64,000 nucleotides of DNA, taken from positions 434,001-498,000 of the forward strand of contig NZXX01000009.1 of NCBI GenBank assembly GCA_002702065.1, written 5' to 3'. The notes beneath the pieces are model-generated. The model did not search any database. It worked only from the letters and a program-made list of their open reading frames with translations, and was not told the DNA's origin. Both the position numbers and the translations under genes were made by a program. This document shows, piece by piece, positions 8,416 to 18,589 of this stretch (position 1 is its first letter; each line of letters starts with the position of its first letter). Origin of the DNA: Anaerolineaceae bacterium. GTDB taxonomy: Bacteria; Chloroflexota; Anaerolineae; Aggregatilineales; Phototrophicaceae.

Positions 8416-10431
8416 ATGGCCTATGGTCGGCTCGACATTTTCGTGCCCGATGGCCCGATCCAAACGTTTCCACTGGCAGAAACCACTGTCTCGGTTGGCC
8501 GTTCTGCCGGGAATACAATTGTCCTGGATAACAACACCATTTCGCGTTATCACTTCAGCCTGACTTATGCAAACAAGCAGGTGTTCCTGACCGATATGGA
8601 TTCGGCCAACGGCACGTATCTGGATGGGGTGAAGCTGCCGGGCAACGAACGCCGTCAACTGATGGATGGCGACGAAATCCTCATCGGCAATCTGCGCATC
8701 ATCTATCACGAAGTGGATGATACACCGACAGTCAGGCTGGACCCGCTGGAAGACACCACACAGCGCATCGAAATGGCACTGACCAACTTCTACATCGACC
8801 TTCAGGGGCCGGGGCAGAGCGTCGCCCCCGGTGCGCATATTTCCGCTGAACTGTCGATCACCAACACAACCGACACAGACGAGCGTTATAAGGTCGAGGT
8901 CAGCGGCCCGCCGGAAGACTGGGTGCGCATCGACCGTCCCACGCCGCTGGTCGCCGCTGGTGAAACGTCGTTTATTCTGGTCAACTTCAAACCGCGCCGC
9001 CACAGCAGCAGCAAACCCGGCGACTATGACGTACGGGTACGTGTCTTCCCGAAAAACGAACCCAAGGACGTACTCGAAGCCCGGCTGACACTGACCGTGC
9101 TGGCCTACAGCGGCTTCAGCATCCAACTGGACAAAAATGATGTCGAGGCCGGCGAACGCTTTCGCATCACCGTAGAAAACACAGGCAGTGCCGAACTGCC
9201 GCTGTCGCTGCGCGGGCGCGACCCAAACAGTGAACTTGCGTTTCGGCTGGCCAATACCCGTTTTACGCTGGGGCCGGGCCAGCAGCGCGTGATCGAAGGT
9301 GAAGTACGCTCACGAAAATCTGTGCTGGTAGGCAGCCCCCGGCGCTATGCGTTTGATCTGCTGGCACAGTCGCACAATCACGCCGCCTTTACCATCCCCC
9401 TGCGCGGCCATGTCACGGTCAAGCCATCTTTGCCGGTCTGGACTCTGGCCGCACTCGCCAGCGGGCTGGCCATCGTCGCTCTGATCGCCCTTGTGGTGCT
9501 GGCGTCACTGCTGAACGCCCCGCCGCCGCCACAGCCGGTCATCAGCGAACTGACGGTCAACAGCACGCTGGTGGCACGCGGTGAAGTGCTGGAGGTCAGC
9601 TGGCAGGCAACCGATGTCACCACCCTGAACCTGAGCCTGAACGGCACGCCGGTCGCCATCGAGGCCGACCCGCAGCGGGTAAGTGTCAATGTGGATACAA
9701 CCGATTTGAACGGGGATGTTGAGGTCCGGTTGGAAGGCCACAACGGTGAACTGTCTGATATACGCAGCACCACTATACAGGTTTACGAACCGATGTCGGT
9801 CGAACGCTTCGAGGTGATGCCGGCGCAGATGGTGCGCTATGTGATCCAGCCACTCAGCGTCAACTGGGAGGTGCCGGGCGCTGTCTCGACGCGGGTCGTG
9901 GGGCTGGAAAACTTCACGGCTGAAACAATCGCCGCTGATGGGCCATCGGGTGCATCCGAGTCGATTCTGGGTATTCCGACAGATCCGCTGGTGCTGCGGC
10001 TGATCGCTGAGGACGCCTTTGGCAACATGCTGGAATCGCGCGTCACGGTCAACATGGTAAACCCGGAATGTGTCCCGGCCAGCGGCGCGGTGCGCGTTTT
10101 TGCGGGTCCCGGCCCGGCGCATCAGGTGGTGGGTACGGTGCCGGAAGCGACCATCATCAACGTGGACGCGCGCGATAACAGCGGCGGTTGGCTGCGGGTG
10201 ATCGGCCTGCCAGGTGGATTATCCGGCTGGGTGACGGCAGCAACAGTTGACTGCATGGACAGCTTCAACATCAACGACCTGCGCATCGATGCCAACGCAC
10301 CGACTCCGCCGCCCACCGCGACGGCGACACTCTCGCCAACGCCAACGGTCATCATCACGCCCACCAGCACGATGGCCGTGCCGACACTGGCCCCGCCAAC
10401 GCTGGTATCGCAGTTTACGCCATCGGGCTAA
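8416..10431 (+). CDS. FHA domain protein with Ig-like regions, one TM helix and C-terminal SH3b-like domain
   Basis: FHA: VSVGRSAGNTIVLDNNTISRYHFSLTY..DMDSANGTYLDGVKL; TM VWTLAALASGLAIVALIALVVLASLL; SH3b GAVRVFAGPGPAHQVVGTVPEATIINVDARDNSGGWLRV. Confidence 0.85.
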   Translation: MAYGRLDIFVPDGPIQTFPLAETTVSVGRSAGNTIVLDNNTISRYHFSLTYANKQVFLTDMDSANGTYLDGVKLPGNERRQLMDGDEILIGNLRIIYHEVDDTPTVRLDPLEDTTQRIEMALTNFYIDLQGPGQSVAPGAHISAELSITNTTDTDERYKVEVSGPPEDWVRIDRPTPLVAAGETSFILVNFKPRRHSSSKPGDYDVRVRVFPKNEPKDVLEARLTLTVLAYSGFSIQLDKNDVEAGERFRITVENTGSAELPLSLRGRDPNSELAFRLANTRFTLGPGQQRVIEGEVRSRKSVLVGSPRRYAFDLLAQSHNHAAFTIPLRGHVTVKPSLPVWTLAALASGLAIVALIALVVLASLLNAPPPPQPVISELTVNSTLVARGEVLEVSWQATDVTTLNLSLNGTPVAIEADPQRVSVNVDTTDLNGDVEVRLEGHNGELSDIRSTTIQVYEPMSVERFEVMPAQMVRYVIQPLSVNWEVPGAVSTRVVGLENFTAETIAADGPSGASESILGIPTDPLVLRLIAEDAFGNMLESRVTVNMVNPECVPASGAVRVFAGPGPAHQVVGTVPEATIINVDARDNSGGWLRVIGLPGGLSGWVTAATVDCMDSFNINDLRIDANAPTPPPTATATLSPTPTVIITPTSTMAVPTLAPPTLVSQFTPSG

Positions 10432-11621
10432 TCCTGCAAATCGCTGCCCCGGCGAATCGCGTCATCGCCAAAGCGCTCGCGCAGTTCATCGAGCGTGTTC
10501 TGCAACTGGTCCTGCGGTTTGGGTGCTGGCCGGGGTTGTTCCGCATCCCACAGGCTGAGCTGCCGGGGTTGCGGCTGCGCATCAAATCCGCTGATGCCGA
10601 CCCCGATCAGGCGGACCGGTCGCCCACGCGACCACACCACATCGAGCAGGCGTTCCGCCGCTGCATAAATCGCCTCGTCGCTGTTGATGGGCTGCGGCAG
10701 CGTCACTTGGCGGGTGAGCGTGGTAAAGTCTGACCAGCGCAGTTTGATCGACACCGTTTTCCCAAACAGACCGGATTTACGGGTGCGATGTGCGGTTTCC
10801 TCGGCAAGCTGGCGCAGCGTGCGCTTGAGCAGTTTTTCGTCGCGGACATCGTGGACAAAGGTCGTTTCGCTGCTGATGGACTTGGTTTCGCGTTCCGTTT
10901 CCACCGGGCGATCATCGACGCCGCGTGCCCGCCGCGCCATGTCATACCCCGCCTTGCCGAAGCGCTGGACCAGCGTCTGTTCGCTGTGCTGGGTCAGGTC
11001 GCCGATCGTCTGCACCCCCATCTGATTCAGCCGTTCGGCGGTTTTGGGGCCGACGCCCCACAACTCGCGGATCGACAGCGGCGCAAGAAAAGCGGCTTCA
11101 TCGCCCGGCGGCACCACGGTGATGGCATTGGGCGGGCTGCCGGTAGCGGCGGCGTCCTTGCCGATGTTGTTGGCAATCTTCGCGACCAGCTTGTTGGTCG
11201 CCACGCCGAGAGAGCAGGGCAGTTCGAGTTCGGTGCGGATGCGTGCCTGTAGCTGACGGGCAATGGTTTCGCCATCATCCGGCAGGCCGGTCACATCCAG
11301 GAAGGCCTCATCAATCGAAAGCTGTTCGACCAGCGGGGTCAGGTTGTGGAGGATAGCCATCACCTTGCGCGACATGGCGCTGTAATTCCCCATGCGGCGC
11401 GACACAATGATCAGGTCCGGGCAGCGCTGCACCGCCGTCGACATTGGCATGGCAGAGCGTACGCCAAACTGACGAGCCGCGTACGAGCAGGACGCCACCA
11501 CGCCCCGTTCCTCCGGCCTGCCGCCCACCGCGAACGGTTTGCCCTTCAGTTCCGGCTGGTGCAGCTCCTCCACCGCACAGAAAAATGCGTCCAGATCAAG
11601 ATGTAAGATGGTCCGGTTCAT
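10428..11621 (-). CDS. dinB: DNA polymerase IV (Y-family)
   Basis: MNRTILHLDLDAFFCAVEELHQPELKGKPFAVGG...YSAMSRKVMAIL...SIDEAFLDVTG. Confidence 0.96.
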   Translation of the reverse strand: MNRTILHLDLDAFFCAVEELHQPELKGKPFAVGGRPEERGVVASCSYAARQFGVRSAMPMSTAVQRCPDLIIVSRRMGNYSAMSRKVMAILHNLTPLVEQLSIDEAFLDVTGLPDDGETIARQLQARIRTELELPCSLGVATNKLVAKIANNIGKDAAATGSPPNAITVVPPGDEAAFLAPLSIRELWGVGPKTAERLNQMGVQTIGDLTQHSEQTLVQRFGKAGYDMARRARGVDDRPVETERETKSISSETTFVHDVRDEKLLKRTLRQLAEETAHRTRKSGLFGKTVSIKLRWSDFTTLTRQVTLPQPINSDEAIYAAAERLLDVVWSRGRPVRLIGVGISGFDAQPQPRQLSLWDAEQPRPAPKPQDQLQNTLDELRERFGDDAIRRGSDLQD

Positions 11622-11781
11622 GCTGAGACACCATTATGACTGTCTCTGTGATGACAGCATAACAGATGTCCCAGACCCAAACAATGACACAAAATCAAAC
11701 CATCAGCCCCCGGCTGAAAACGACCCGTTTCAGGCCTATCTCAGTGTAGGCAAACACCCGTTCGAGGGTTAAAATTAGCTT

Positions 11782-12993
11782 ATGCATGTCGAACATTTGT
11801 CGCTCACCAACTTCCGCAATTACGCCCGTCTGGAATGGACTCTCCCGCGAGGGACGACGGTCATTCATGGCGCAAACGCACAGGGCAAGACCAGCCTGCT
11901 GGAAGCGATCTACTATCTGGTCACGTCCCGATCCCCCTACACCACCAGCGACCGGCAGTTGATCCACTGGCGCGCCGCCGATGATCCGATCCCCTTTGCC
12001 CGGCTGGCCGCCGAAGTCAGCACGCGCACCAGCCCGCTCGACCGCATCGAAATGACGCTGATGCTGGACAACACCAATGGCGATTCCAGCCGCTTCAAAA
12101 AGGTCGTCAAAATCAACGGGTCGGAAAAACGGGTGATGGACCTGGTCGGGCTGATCAACGTCGTGTTGTTCCTGCCGCGCGATCTGACTCTGGTTGAAGG
12201 TGCCCCGGCAGACCGGCGGCGCTTCATGAACGAGACGCTGGCACAGGTCGACGGCGACTACCTCGAAGCCCTGACGACATACGAAAAAATTATCCCCCAG
12301 CGCAACGCCCTGCTGCGCCGCATCAGTGACAAGCAGGCCGCCCCGCACGAACTGGATTACTGGGATTCGCAGTTGATCAAATCCGGGTCGATCCTGATCG
12401 CAGCCCGCCAGCGTTTCCTGCGTGAACTGGAAGCCAGTGCCCAGCAGGCGCATCATGACCTGACCGGCAAGCAGGAAACCCTGACCCTGCAATATCAGCC
12501 CAGCTTTACGCCAACCGCCGGGAACGACGGCCAGCTATCATTCAACATGACCGGGCTGGACCTGCACCGCGAAATGTCCGCCGACCAGATTGCGCCGCAG
12601 TTTGCCGACCAGTTGGAAGCCGAGAAAAGCGAGTCGGTCAAGCGCGGCATCACGCTCAGCGGCCCGCACCGCGATGAACTGCGCCTGCATATCAACGGCC
12701 ATGATGCCGGGCTGTATGGCAGCCGGGGGCAGGCCCGCACGGCGGTGATGGCACTCAAACTGGCGGAACTGACGTGGATGAAAGCGCGTATCGGGGAATG
12801 GCCGCTGCTGCTGCTGGATGAGGTCATCGCCGAACTGGACTCCGCCCGCCGCGCCTACCTGCTCGAACGACTCGACGGCGCGACTCAAACGCTGATGACC
12901 ACCACCGAGCTGGACATCTTCACCGACTCGTTCCTCGAACGCGCCGCCGTGTTGCACATCGTCAACGGCCAGATCGCCACGACGACACCCTGA
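11782..12993 (+). CDS. recF: DNA replication/repair protein RecF
   Basis: MHVEHLSLTNFRNYARLEW..VIHGANAQGKTSLLEAIYYL...GPHRDELRLHINGHDAGLYGSRGQARTAVMALKLAEL...LLLDEVIAELD. Confidence 0.95.
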   Translation: MHVEHLSLTNFRNYARLEWTLPRGTTVIHGANAQGKTSLLEAIYYLVTSRSPYTTSDRQLIHWRAADDPIPFARLAAEVSTRTSPLDRIEMTLMLDNTNGDSSRFKKVVKINGSEKRVMDLVGLINVVLFLPRDLTLVEGAPADRRRFMNETLAQVDGDYLEALTTYEKIIPQRNALLRRISDKQAAPHELDYWDSQLIKSGSILIAARQRFLRELEASAQQAHHDLTGKQETLTLQYQPSFTPTAGNDGQLSFNMTGLDLHREMSADQIAPQFADQLEAEKSESVKRGITLSGPHRDELRLHINGHDAGLYGSRGQARTAVMALKLAELTWMKARIGEWPLLLLDEVIAELDSARRAYLLERLDGATQTLMTTTELDIFTDSFLERAAVLHIVNGQIATTTP

Positions 12994-13007
12994 AATGTGA
13001 GCGCAAT

Positions 13008-13457
13008 TTATAGGTCATTCGTATCCAGAATGATGGTGACCGGGCCGTCGTTGTGGATCTCGACCTGCATGATCGCGCCGAACACGCCGTTTTCAACCCG
13101 GCTCACCCCCTCGGCGCGCAGACGATCGGCGTAGTAACGGACCAGCGGTTCGGCGGTTTCGGGGCGGGCGGCCTGCACAAAGCTGGGACGTCGGCCTTTG
13201 CGGGCATCGGCGTATAGTGTGAACTGCGAGATCACCAGCACCCCCGCGCCAACATCCAGCGCCGACAGATTCATCTTGCCATCGGGGTCCTCGAACACAC
13301 GCAGATTGGCTGTCTTCTTCGCCAGCAATTCGGCTTCGGCATTCGTGTCGTCATGCGTCACGCCAACCAGCGCGACAAAGCCCATCTCCACGGACCCAAC
13401 AACCTGACTGTCAACCGTCACCTGGCCGCGGCGCACCCGCTGCAAAATGACGCGCAT
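13008..13457 (-). CDS. dtd: D-aminoacyl-tRNA deacylase
   Basis: MRVILQRVRRGQVTVDSQVVGSVEMGFVALVGVTHDD...VLVISQFTLYADARKGRRPSF..A.PE.AEPLVRYY. Confidence 0.96.
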   Translation of the reverse strand: MRVILQRVRRGQVTVDSQVVGSVEMGFVALVGVTHDDTNAEAELLAKKTANLRVFEDPDGKMNLSALDVGAGVLVISQFTLYADARKGRRPSFVQAARPETAEPLVRYYADRLRAEGVSRVENGVFGAIMQVEIHNDGPVTIILDTNDL

Positions 13458-13987
13458 CAGTTGGCCGAAGCGTCATGGGGCTGAATACCTTCGACATTCT
13501 GCATGGTCTTCAGGTGGTTCTGCCAATGATGCAAAAACAGCACTTGCAGGGCTTGTTCAATCGTGAGGTAATGATTCACTGGTGGATAGAATACCTGCGT
13601 GGTAAATTTGTCGATGGGGAGGGTCTGGATAAAGTCTGCCAGCTCTTTTTCCTTTTTCTCGATACCGCGAATGGTCGTCGGCACCATCCGCCGCCGGAAA
13701 ACCTGCGCCATCACGTCGTTCATTCGATCCACCATGCGCATTGAAACAGGCGGGCGCACCCCGACCAGTGCCAGTTGAATCAGCAGCATGTGAGCGTTGT
13801 CCATGAATTGCAGGTGGCCCAGCATGGCGGCCAGCGACCAATCATGATAACGTGGCTTATACCACTGGTCTTCGGGTACGATAGTGGTCATATTGATGAC
13901 CGCCTGCCGCACCTGCCGGATATCGGCAATCAGCGCATTGCGGTCGGTTTCGCTGTCGAGGAAACGGAAGGATTGATCGAACGACAT
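13457..13987 (-). CDS. DinB-like (DinB_2/DfsB-type) metalloprotein
   Basis: PEDQWYKPRYHDWSLAAMLGHLQFMDNAHM...LTIEQALQVLFLHHWQNHLKTMQ. Confidence 0.65.
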   Translation of the reverse strand: MSFDQSFRFLDSETDRNALIADIRQVRQAVINMTTIVPEDQWYKPRYHDWSLAAMLGHLQFMDNAHMLLIQLALVGVRPPVSMRMVDRMNDVMAQVFRRRMVPTTIRGIEKKEKELADFIQTLPIDKFTTQVFYPPVNHYLTIEQALQVLFLHHWQNHLKTMQNVEGIQPHDASAN

Positions 13988-14106
13988 GATTTCCCTCTGC
14001 TCAATTATGTTAAAGAGTTTACGCTATTTCCAGCGCGGGCGTCAACAACCTTGCCTCTGCGCTCCCGGTGCGTAAAATTAACAGTGCCGCATGGGAGGCG
14101 GATGAC

Positions 14107-17100
14107 ATGGCCGACAGCCTGTTCGACAATCGCTATCGCTACGACTACATATACCCGCGCGGGCGCTCCGGGGAAACGCTGCGCGCCGTCGACCTGGAGG
14201 CGAATGAACGCCCGGTGGTCATCAAACGGCCCGCCCCCAACGACGCCCCACCCATCCGCGCCGGGCAGGAGGTCAGCATCCTCAACGAGCGCAAGGCGCT
14301 GGGACGGTTGGCCGGGCACCCGGTGCTGACGGAACTGCTGGGGACCGGGCAGTTCTCGGTCGGGGGCACACCCCACCAGTACATCGTCATGGAACGGGCA
14401 GAAGGCGTCATCATCGCCGATCTGGTGCTGGAATTAAGCGCACGCGGCGAGTATATGCCCGAACTGGAAATGCTGGTGATTATCGATCACCTGCTGGACC
14501 TGCTTCAGGCGGCCCACGAGCATGAGATTGTCTATAACGATGTCGACGCCAAGCATCTGTTCTGGAACCGCGATGAATACCGCCTGAAGCTGATCGACTG
14601 GGGCAACGCCGTCTTCCTCGAAGGTGACGAAGTCACGCCGCAGGGTGTCAGCCGCCAGAGCGATATTGCCCAGATCGGCGAACTGATTTATTTCATCGTG
14701 ACCGGCGGCAAACGCATCGACATCCCGCGTGACGCCGGGGAAAGTTTTCAGGTCAACTTTGGCGAAGATGGCGACCATATCCATACGCGCCTGCAAGGCA
14801 TCATCAGCCGGGCCGTGCACCCGAACCTGCGGCTGCGCTACGCCTCAATTGCGGAACTGCACAAAGAGCTTAGCGATTATCGCACGCCCATCCAGCGAGA
14901 ACGGGATTTGCTGCTGGGCCGGGTGAGCGACCGTTTGCGGCAGGACCGCAGCCGCGACGAGCTGAACGGCCTGATGAACACCGTCGAACAGGCGCTGGCC
15001 CTCGACCCCGGCTATCCCCCCGCGCGTGAGCTTCAGGACGAAATTTTCAGCCGCTTGCAACAGATCGAGATCGCTGCCGACCTCGACGCCATCCATATTT
15101 ACCTGCAAAGCGGCAACTGGTCGCGCAGCGTCGGCCTGCTCGATGAACTGCGCGGCAAGGCGCGTGGCGAGATGGCCCTGCTCATCAACCTGCTGCTGGA
15201 TATGGCGGTGATTCTGCACGACGCCGACCTGCGCCAGTCGCCCCCAGCAGTACGCGCCAGCTTCGACCATATTTTTGAGGGCAACCCGACGCAGGCGGCT
15301 CAGGTGCTGCTGACGCAAAAAGGTGAGCAGGCGCTGCAATGGCAGTTGGCGGAACGCATCGCGGCCCATATCCCCGATGTGCAGCTGCTGCGGCCCAATC
15401 TGCTGCGGTTGGAAACGGCCTTGCAACAGCTGACGACGGAAAATGTGCCGGTGACGGAACCGCAGGCCGTGCTGACCGAAATCAACGCAACGCTGAACGC
15501 GATGACCACCGCCACCAATATGCCCCTCAGCGAACTGCGCGATAATTACCGGGCCGTGGTCGATGGCCTGACCGCCCTGCAAACCCTGCTCGATGCTGTC
15601 AACGCCGGGCGCAACCTGCCCGACCGCAAACTACCTTTTTCGGTGCTGGAACGTGCCTCCAATGCGGCAATGGCCCTGGCAGACAATATTCACGTGATCG
15701 GCAAACAGGCCGCCGCCAGCCCACGCGACGCCCTCAGCGCGCTCGACAACAGCCGCGCGATTGACCCGACCAATCCGCTGTGGGATGTCATGGGCCGCCG
15801 CATCGAAGCGCTTTACGAACTGCTCGGTGTTTACCAGACGTATGTCCCAACGGCGGATGGCGCCGACCTCGCGGAATGGCTGAAGACGACCCGCGCGGAC
15901 CTGGAGCCATTTGTCGAGTATCTGTTTGACGAAATGCTGGTCGGCATGGCCGATGGCGTCGAAATCGCCGCCAAAGCGTGGGAGTCCTTTGCCGCCGCGA
16001 CGATTCAGGGCAACCGGCAGAGCGCGGTAACGGCGCTGAATCAGGCCGTTGATGGCGTCGGTACCATCAGCCCGACGCTGGCAGGCTGGTTCAACCAGCT
16101 GCGCTCGGTCATCAACGGGGCCAGTTATATTGAACGGCACGCGCTGTATGGCGGTTTGGGCCGGGCGCTGGCCGATGGCTGGGAGGCGTATGACAAGGGC
16201 CGGTTGGCAGAAGCCGAGCAGTTGGGTCAGCGGGCCTATGAGATCGCCCAGAACGACCCGCAGCGTTTCGCCGCCGACCGCCTGCGTCGCCTGTCCGAGC
16301 TAACGCGCAACTGGATCGAACGCAACGGCGTCAACGATCCCCAGACCACCAAAGCGGCCCTGGTATCGATTGAACGGCTGTTCACGGTCAGCGAAAACGA
16401 AACGCGCGAAAACTTCACCCGGCAGATGCCCAGCAAAGACACCTACCTCAAGGCGATGGGCAAGGGGCTGGTCGAACTGTACAGCCAGCGCAGCACCGCG
16501 CCGGTCCGTATCCTGTTTATGACGTATGTGATGACAGGCGTGCTGGACGCACATGAAGCCGAGATGGAAGACGCCGATTTCTGGCACGAAGCGGTCGTTC
16601 GATCACTGGAACCCCATGCGGCCAAACACCCGGCCACCCGCGCGCTGGAAGAATTTGTCACCCGCCGCCGCGATATTCTGGACGGGGCACAGTTGATCAA
16701 CGCCTTCACCGGTACGCATGTGCTGCCGGAACTGCAAAACGCGATCAACCAGATCGAGGCCAACCCACAGGCCCGCACACTCGCCGGTGGCAGCCACAGC
16801 CTGCGCGAATTGCAGGCCGCCCTGCGCGACTGGACCGACGGTGAATTTCGTCCGGCAGGCACCAAGCTGGAAAACGCCATCAGCGCTGTGGCTCAGGTGG
16901 AACAGGCCGCCGGTGTTACCCTGACGCCCTATCGCGCCTGGCTGATGGAGTTGCAGGGTGTGACTGCCGAACTATACACCCGCGCCCGGCAAATGAATAA
17001 AGTGATCGAAGCCAAGCCGGACCAGCCGGACCCGTCGCTGAGCGAAGCCCACAACTTCATTTATAAGCGGACGCTCGAAGTATTGGGCGACGATTATGTG

Positions 17101-18420
17101 CGGACGCTGAAACAATGGCGCGACAGTTACGAAGCCTTCCGCGAAACCTATACTGACACCAGCATCCGCCGCAGCGCCCGGTTAGCTCGTTTTAACGAGT
17201 TGTTCCGGGCCATGTTTATCGACCGGCACCCGGCGTATGCGCTCTACCGGCACTGGTACGAACTCACCGATCAGTCACCGGAGTTCCCTGCGCCGCCGAC
17301 CAACCAGCCCACGCCGCAGATTGACGAAGCCACCGGTGTCAGCGAAACCGAGTTCCGCGAACCGGAAATCGACGAGGAAGAAACGCCCCGGCGTCAATCA
17401 CGCTTGCCCCGTATGGTCATTCTGGGCGGCCTGCTGGGGATCGGAGTCGTCATTGTGGCGTTGATCGCCATCAATGCGCCGGGTGGGGGCAGCCCTGTTT
17501 CGGTGACGATCACCAGTACGCCAACCAATGGCCCAACCAGCAGCGCAGATGCGACTGAAACCGGCCTGGCTGTGGCAGCCATCACCGAGGAAGCGGACGC
17601 CACACAGGCGACAGCCCAGACGATCACCGACTTCAACACGCCGACGCCGCGCCCGACCACCGCCCCGGCGACAGCCACCTTGACCGAAGCTGCCGCGACG
17701 GAACCCCCGGCGGCCACATCAACCGCCACCGCAACTCATACGGCAACGGATGTCCCGCCGCCAAGCGCGACGCCAACCGCCAGCCCGACCCCGACGGCTA
17801 CGCTGCCACCACAGGGTATTCAGGGACGCCAGGAGCTGCTGCCGCTGCTTGAAAGTATGGACGCAGACACGCTCCCTTGGGACACCGAAGTTTTCGCCCC
17901 TGGCCCGGACCGCACCTTCTGGCGGCTGGGGACCGGCACATCCACCGGTGAGGAAACCCTCTACATGCGGCTGCTGCCGGAAATGCTGGAACCGTATTAT
18001 GGCAATAACGCTGCCAGCCGTATCCAGCGCCTTGAGGCAACTCTGACGCTGACCACGTTCAACCCGCCGCTGCTGCTGGATGATGCGGTTTACTTCGGGG
18101 CTTTGCTGCAAGCGGCTGATGATCCGGCTACCACTGCCGGGCTACAGGTGCAGCAGGTGCAGGCTGGGGTTATTAACCTGATGCAGCGTACCGGCGATAC
18201 GACCCGCACCGTCAGCCAGCGCTCGGTGAATGCAGCGGTCGTGCGCGTGCGGCTGGAACGCGATGTTCAAACGGGCAATGTCACCATCTTCTTTAATGAT
18301 GAGCAAATCGGCCAGCCAATGCCATTAGCCGCAGCCGATGCGCCGGTGGTGCCGGTGCTGTTCGTACGGGATGGCGGCGTGATCGTCAGCGTGTCGGACT
18401 GGCGCATAACCTTACGCTAG
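14107..18420 (+). CDS. Giant atypical protein kinase-like protein: kinase domain, long helical region, TM helix, Thr/Pro-rich linker, extracellular beta-sandwich-like domain
   Basis: VVIKRP (Lys), HEHEIVYNDVDAKHLFWN, LIDWGNAVF (DWG); TM MVILGGLLGIGVVIVALIAI; TP-rich linker; start at ATG 14107 preferred over ORF start 14068. Confidence 0.75.
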   Translation: MADSLFDNRYRYDYIYPRGRSGETLRAVDLEANERPVVIKRPAPNDAPPIRAGQEVSILNERKALGRLAGHPVLTELLGTGQFSVGGTPHQYIVMERAEGVIIADLVLELSARGEYMPELEMLVIIDHLLDLLQAAHEHEIVYNDVDAKHLFWNRDEYRLKLIDWGNAVFLEGDEVTPQGVSRQSDIAQIGELIYFIVTGGKRIDIPRDAGESFQVNFGEDGDHIHTRLQGIISRAVHPNLRLRYASIAELHKELSDYRTPIQRERDLLLGRVSDRLRQDRSRDELNGLMNTVEQALALDPGYPPARELQDEIFSRLQQIEIAADLDAIHIYLQSGNWSRSVGLLDELRGKARGEMALLINLLLDMAVILHDADLRQSPPAVRASFDHIFEGNPTQAAQVLLTQKGEQALQWQLAERIAAHIPDVQLLRPNLLRLETALQQLTTENVPVTEPQAVLTEINATLNAMTTATNMPLSELRDNYRAVVDGLTALQTLLDAVNAGRNLPDRKLPFSVLERASNAAMALADNIHVIGKQAAASPRDALSALDNSRAIDPTNPLWDVMGRRIEALYELLGVYQTYVPTADGADLAEWLKTTRADLEPFVEYLFDEMLVGMADGVEIAAKAWESFAAATIQGNRQSAVTALNQAVDGVGTISPTLAGWFNQLRSVINGASYIERHALYGGLGRALADGWEAYDKGRLAEAEQLGQRAYEIAQNDPQRFAADRLRRLSELTRNWIERNGVNDPQTTKAALVSIERLFTVSENETRENFTRQMPSKDTYLKAMGKGLVELYSQRSTAPVRILFMTYVMTGVLDAHEAEMEDADFWHEAVVRSLEPHAAKHPATRALEEFVTRRRDILDGAQLINAFTGTHVLPELQNAINQIEANPQARTLAGGSHSLRELQAALRDWTDGEFRPAGTKLENAISAVAQVEQAAGVTLTPYRAWLMELQGVTAELYTRARQMNKVIEAKPDQPDPSLSEAHNFIYKRTLEVLGDDYVRTLKQWRDSYEAFRETYTDTSIRRSARLARFNELFRAMFIDRHPAYALYRHWYELTDQSPEFPAPPTNQPTPQIDEATGVSETEFREPEIDEEETPRRQSRLPRMVILGGLLGIGVVIVALIAINAPGGGSPVSVTITSTPTNGPTSSADATETGLAVAAITEEADATQATAQTITDFNTPTPRPTTAPATATLTEAAATEPPAATSTATATHTATDVPPPSATPTASPTPTATLPPQGIQGRQELLPLLESMDADTLPWDTEVFAPGPDRTFWRLGTGTSTGEETLYMRLLPEMLEPYYGNNAASRIQRLEATLTLTTFNPPLLLDDAVYFGALLQAADDPATTAGLQVQQVQAGVINLMQRTGDTTRTVSQRSVNAAVVRVRLERDVQTGNVTIFFNDEQIGQPMPLAAADAPVVPVLFVRDGGVIVSVSDWRITLR

Positions 18421-18453
18421 ACAAATCCTGTCATAACCGCAAACCAATCTATG

Positions 18454-18486
18454 GGACCGATCGGGTAGTGATTCGGTCCTGTTTTT
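18454..18486 (+). terminator. Intrinsic terminator after kinase-like gene
   Basis: GGACCGA..TCGGTCC followed by TGTTTTTA. Confidence 0.75.
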
Positions 18487-18589
18487 AGATTAATTCAATG
18501 AGAGAATTGCCATAAATATTTACTTTTTATCAAGTATTCAGTATGATATAAAAAGATGGTGCGCATGTTAACAAGAATGATCATGGCGT

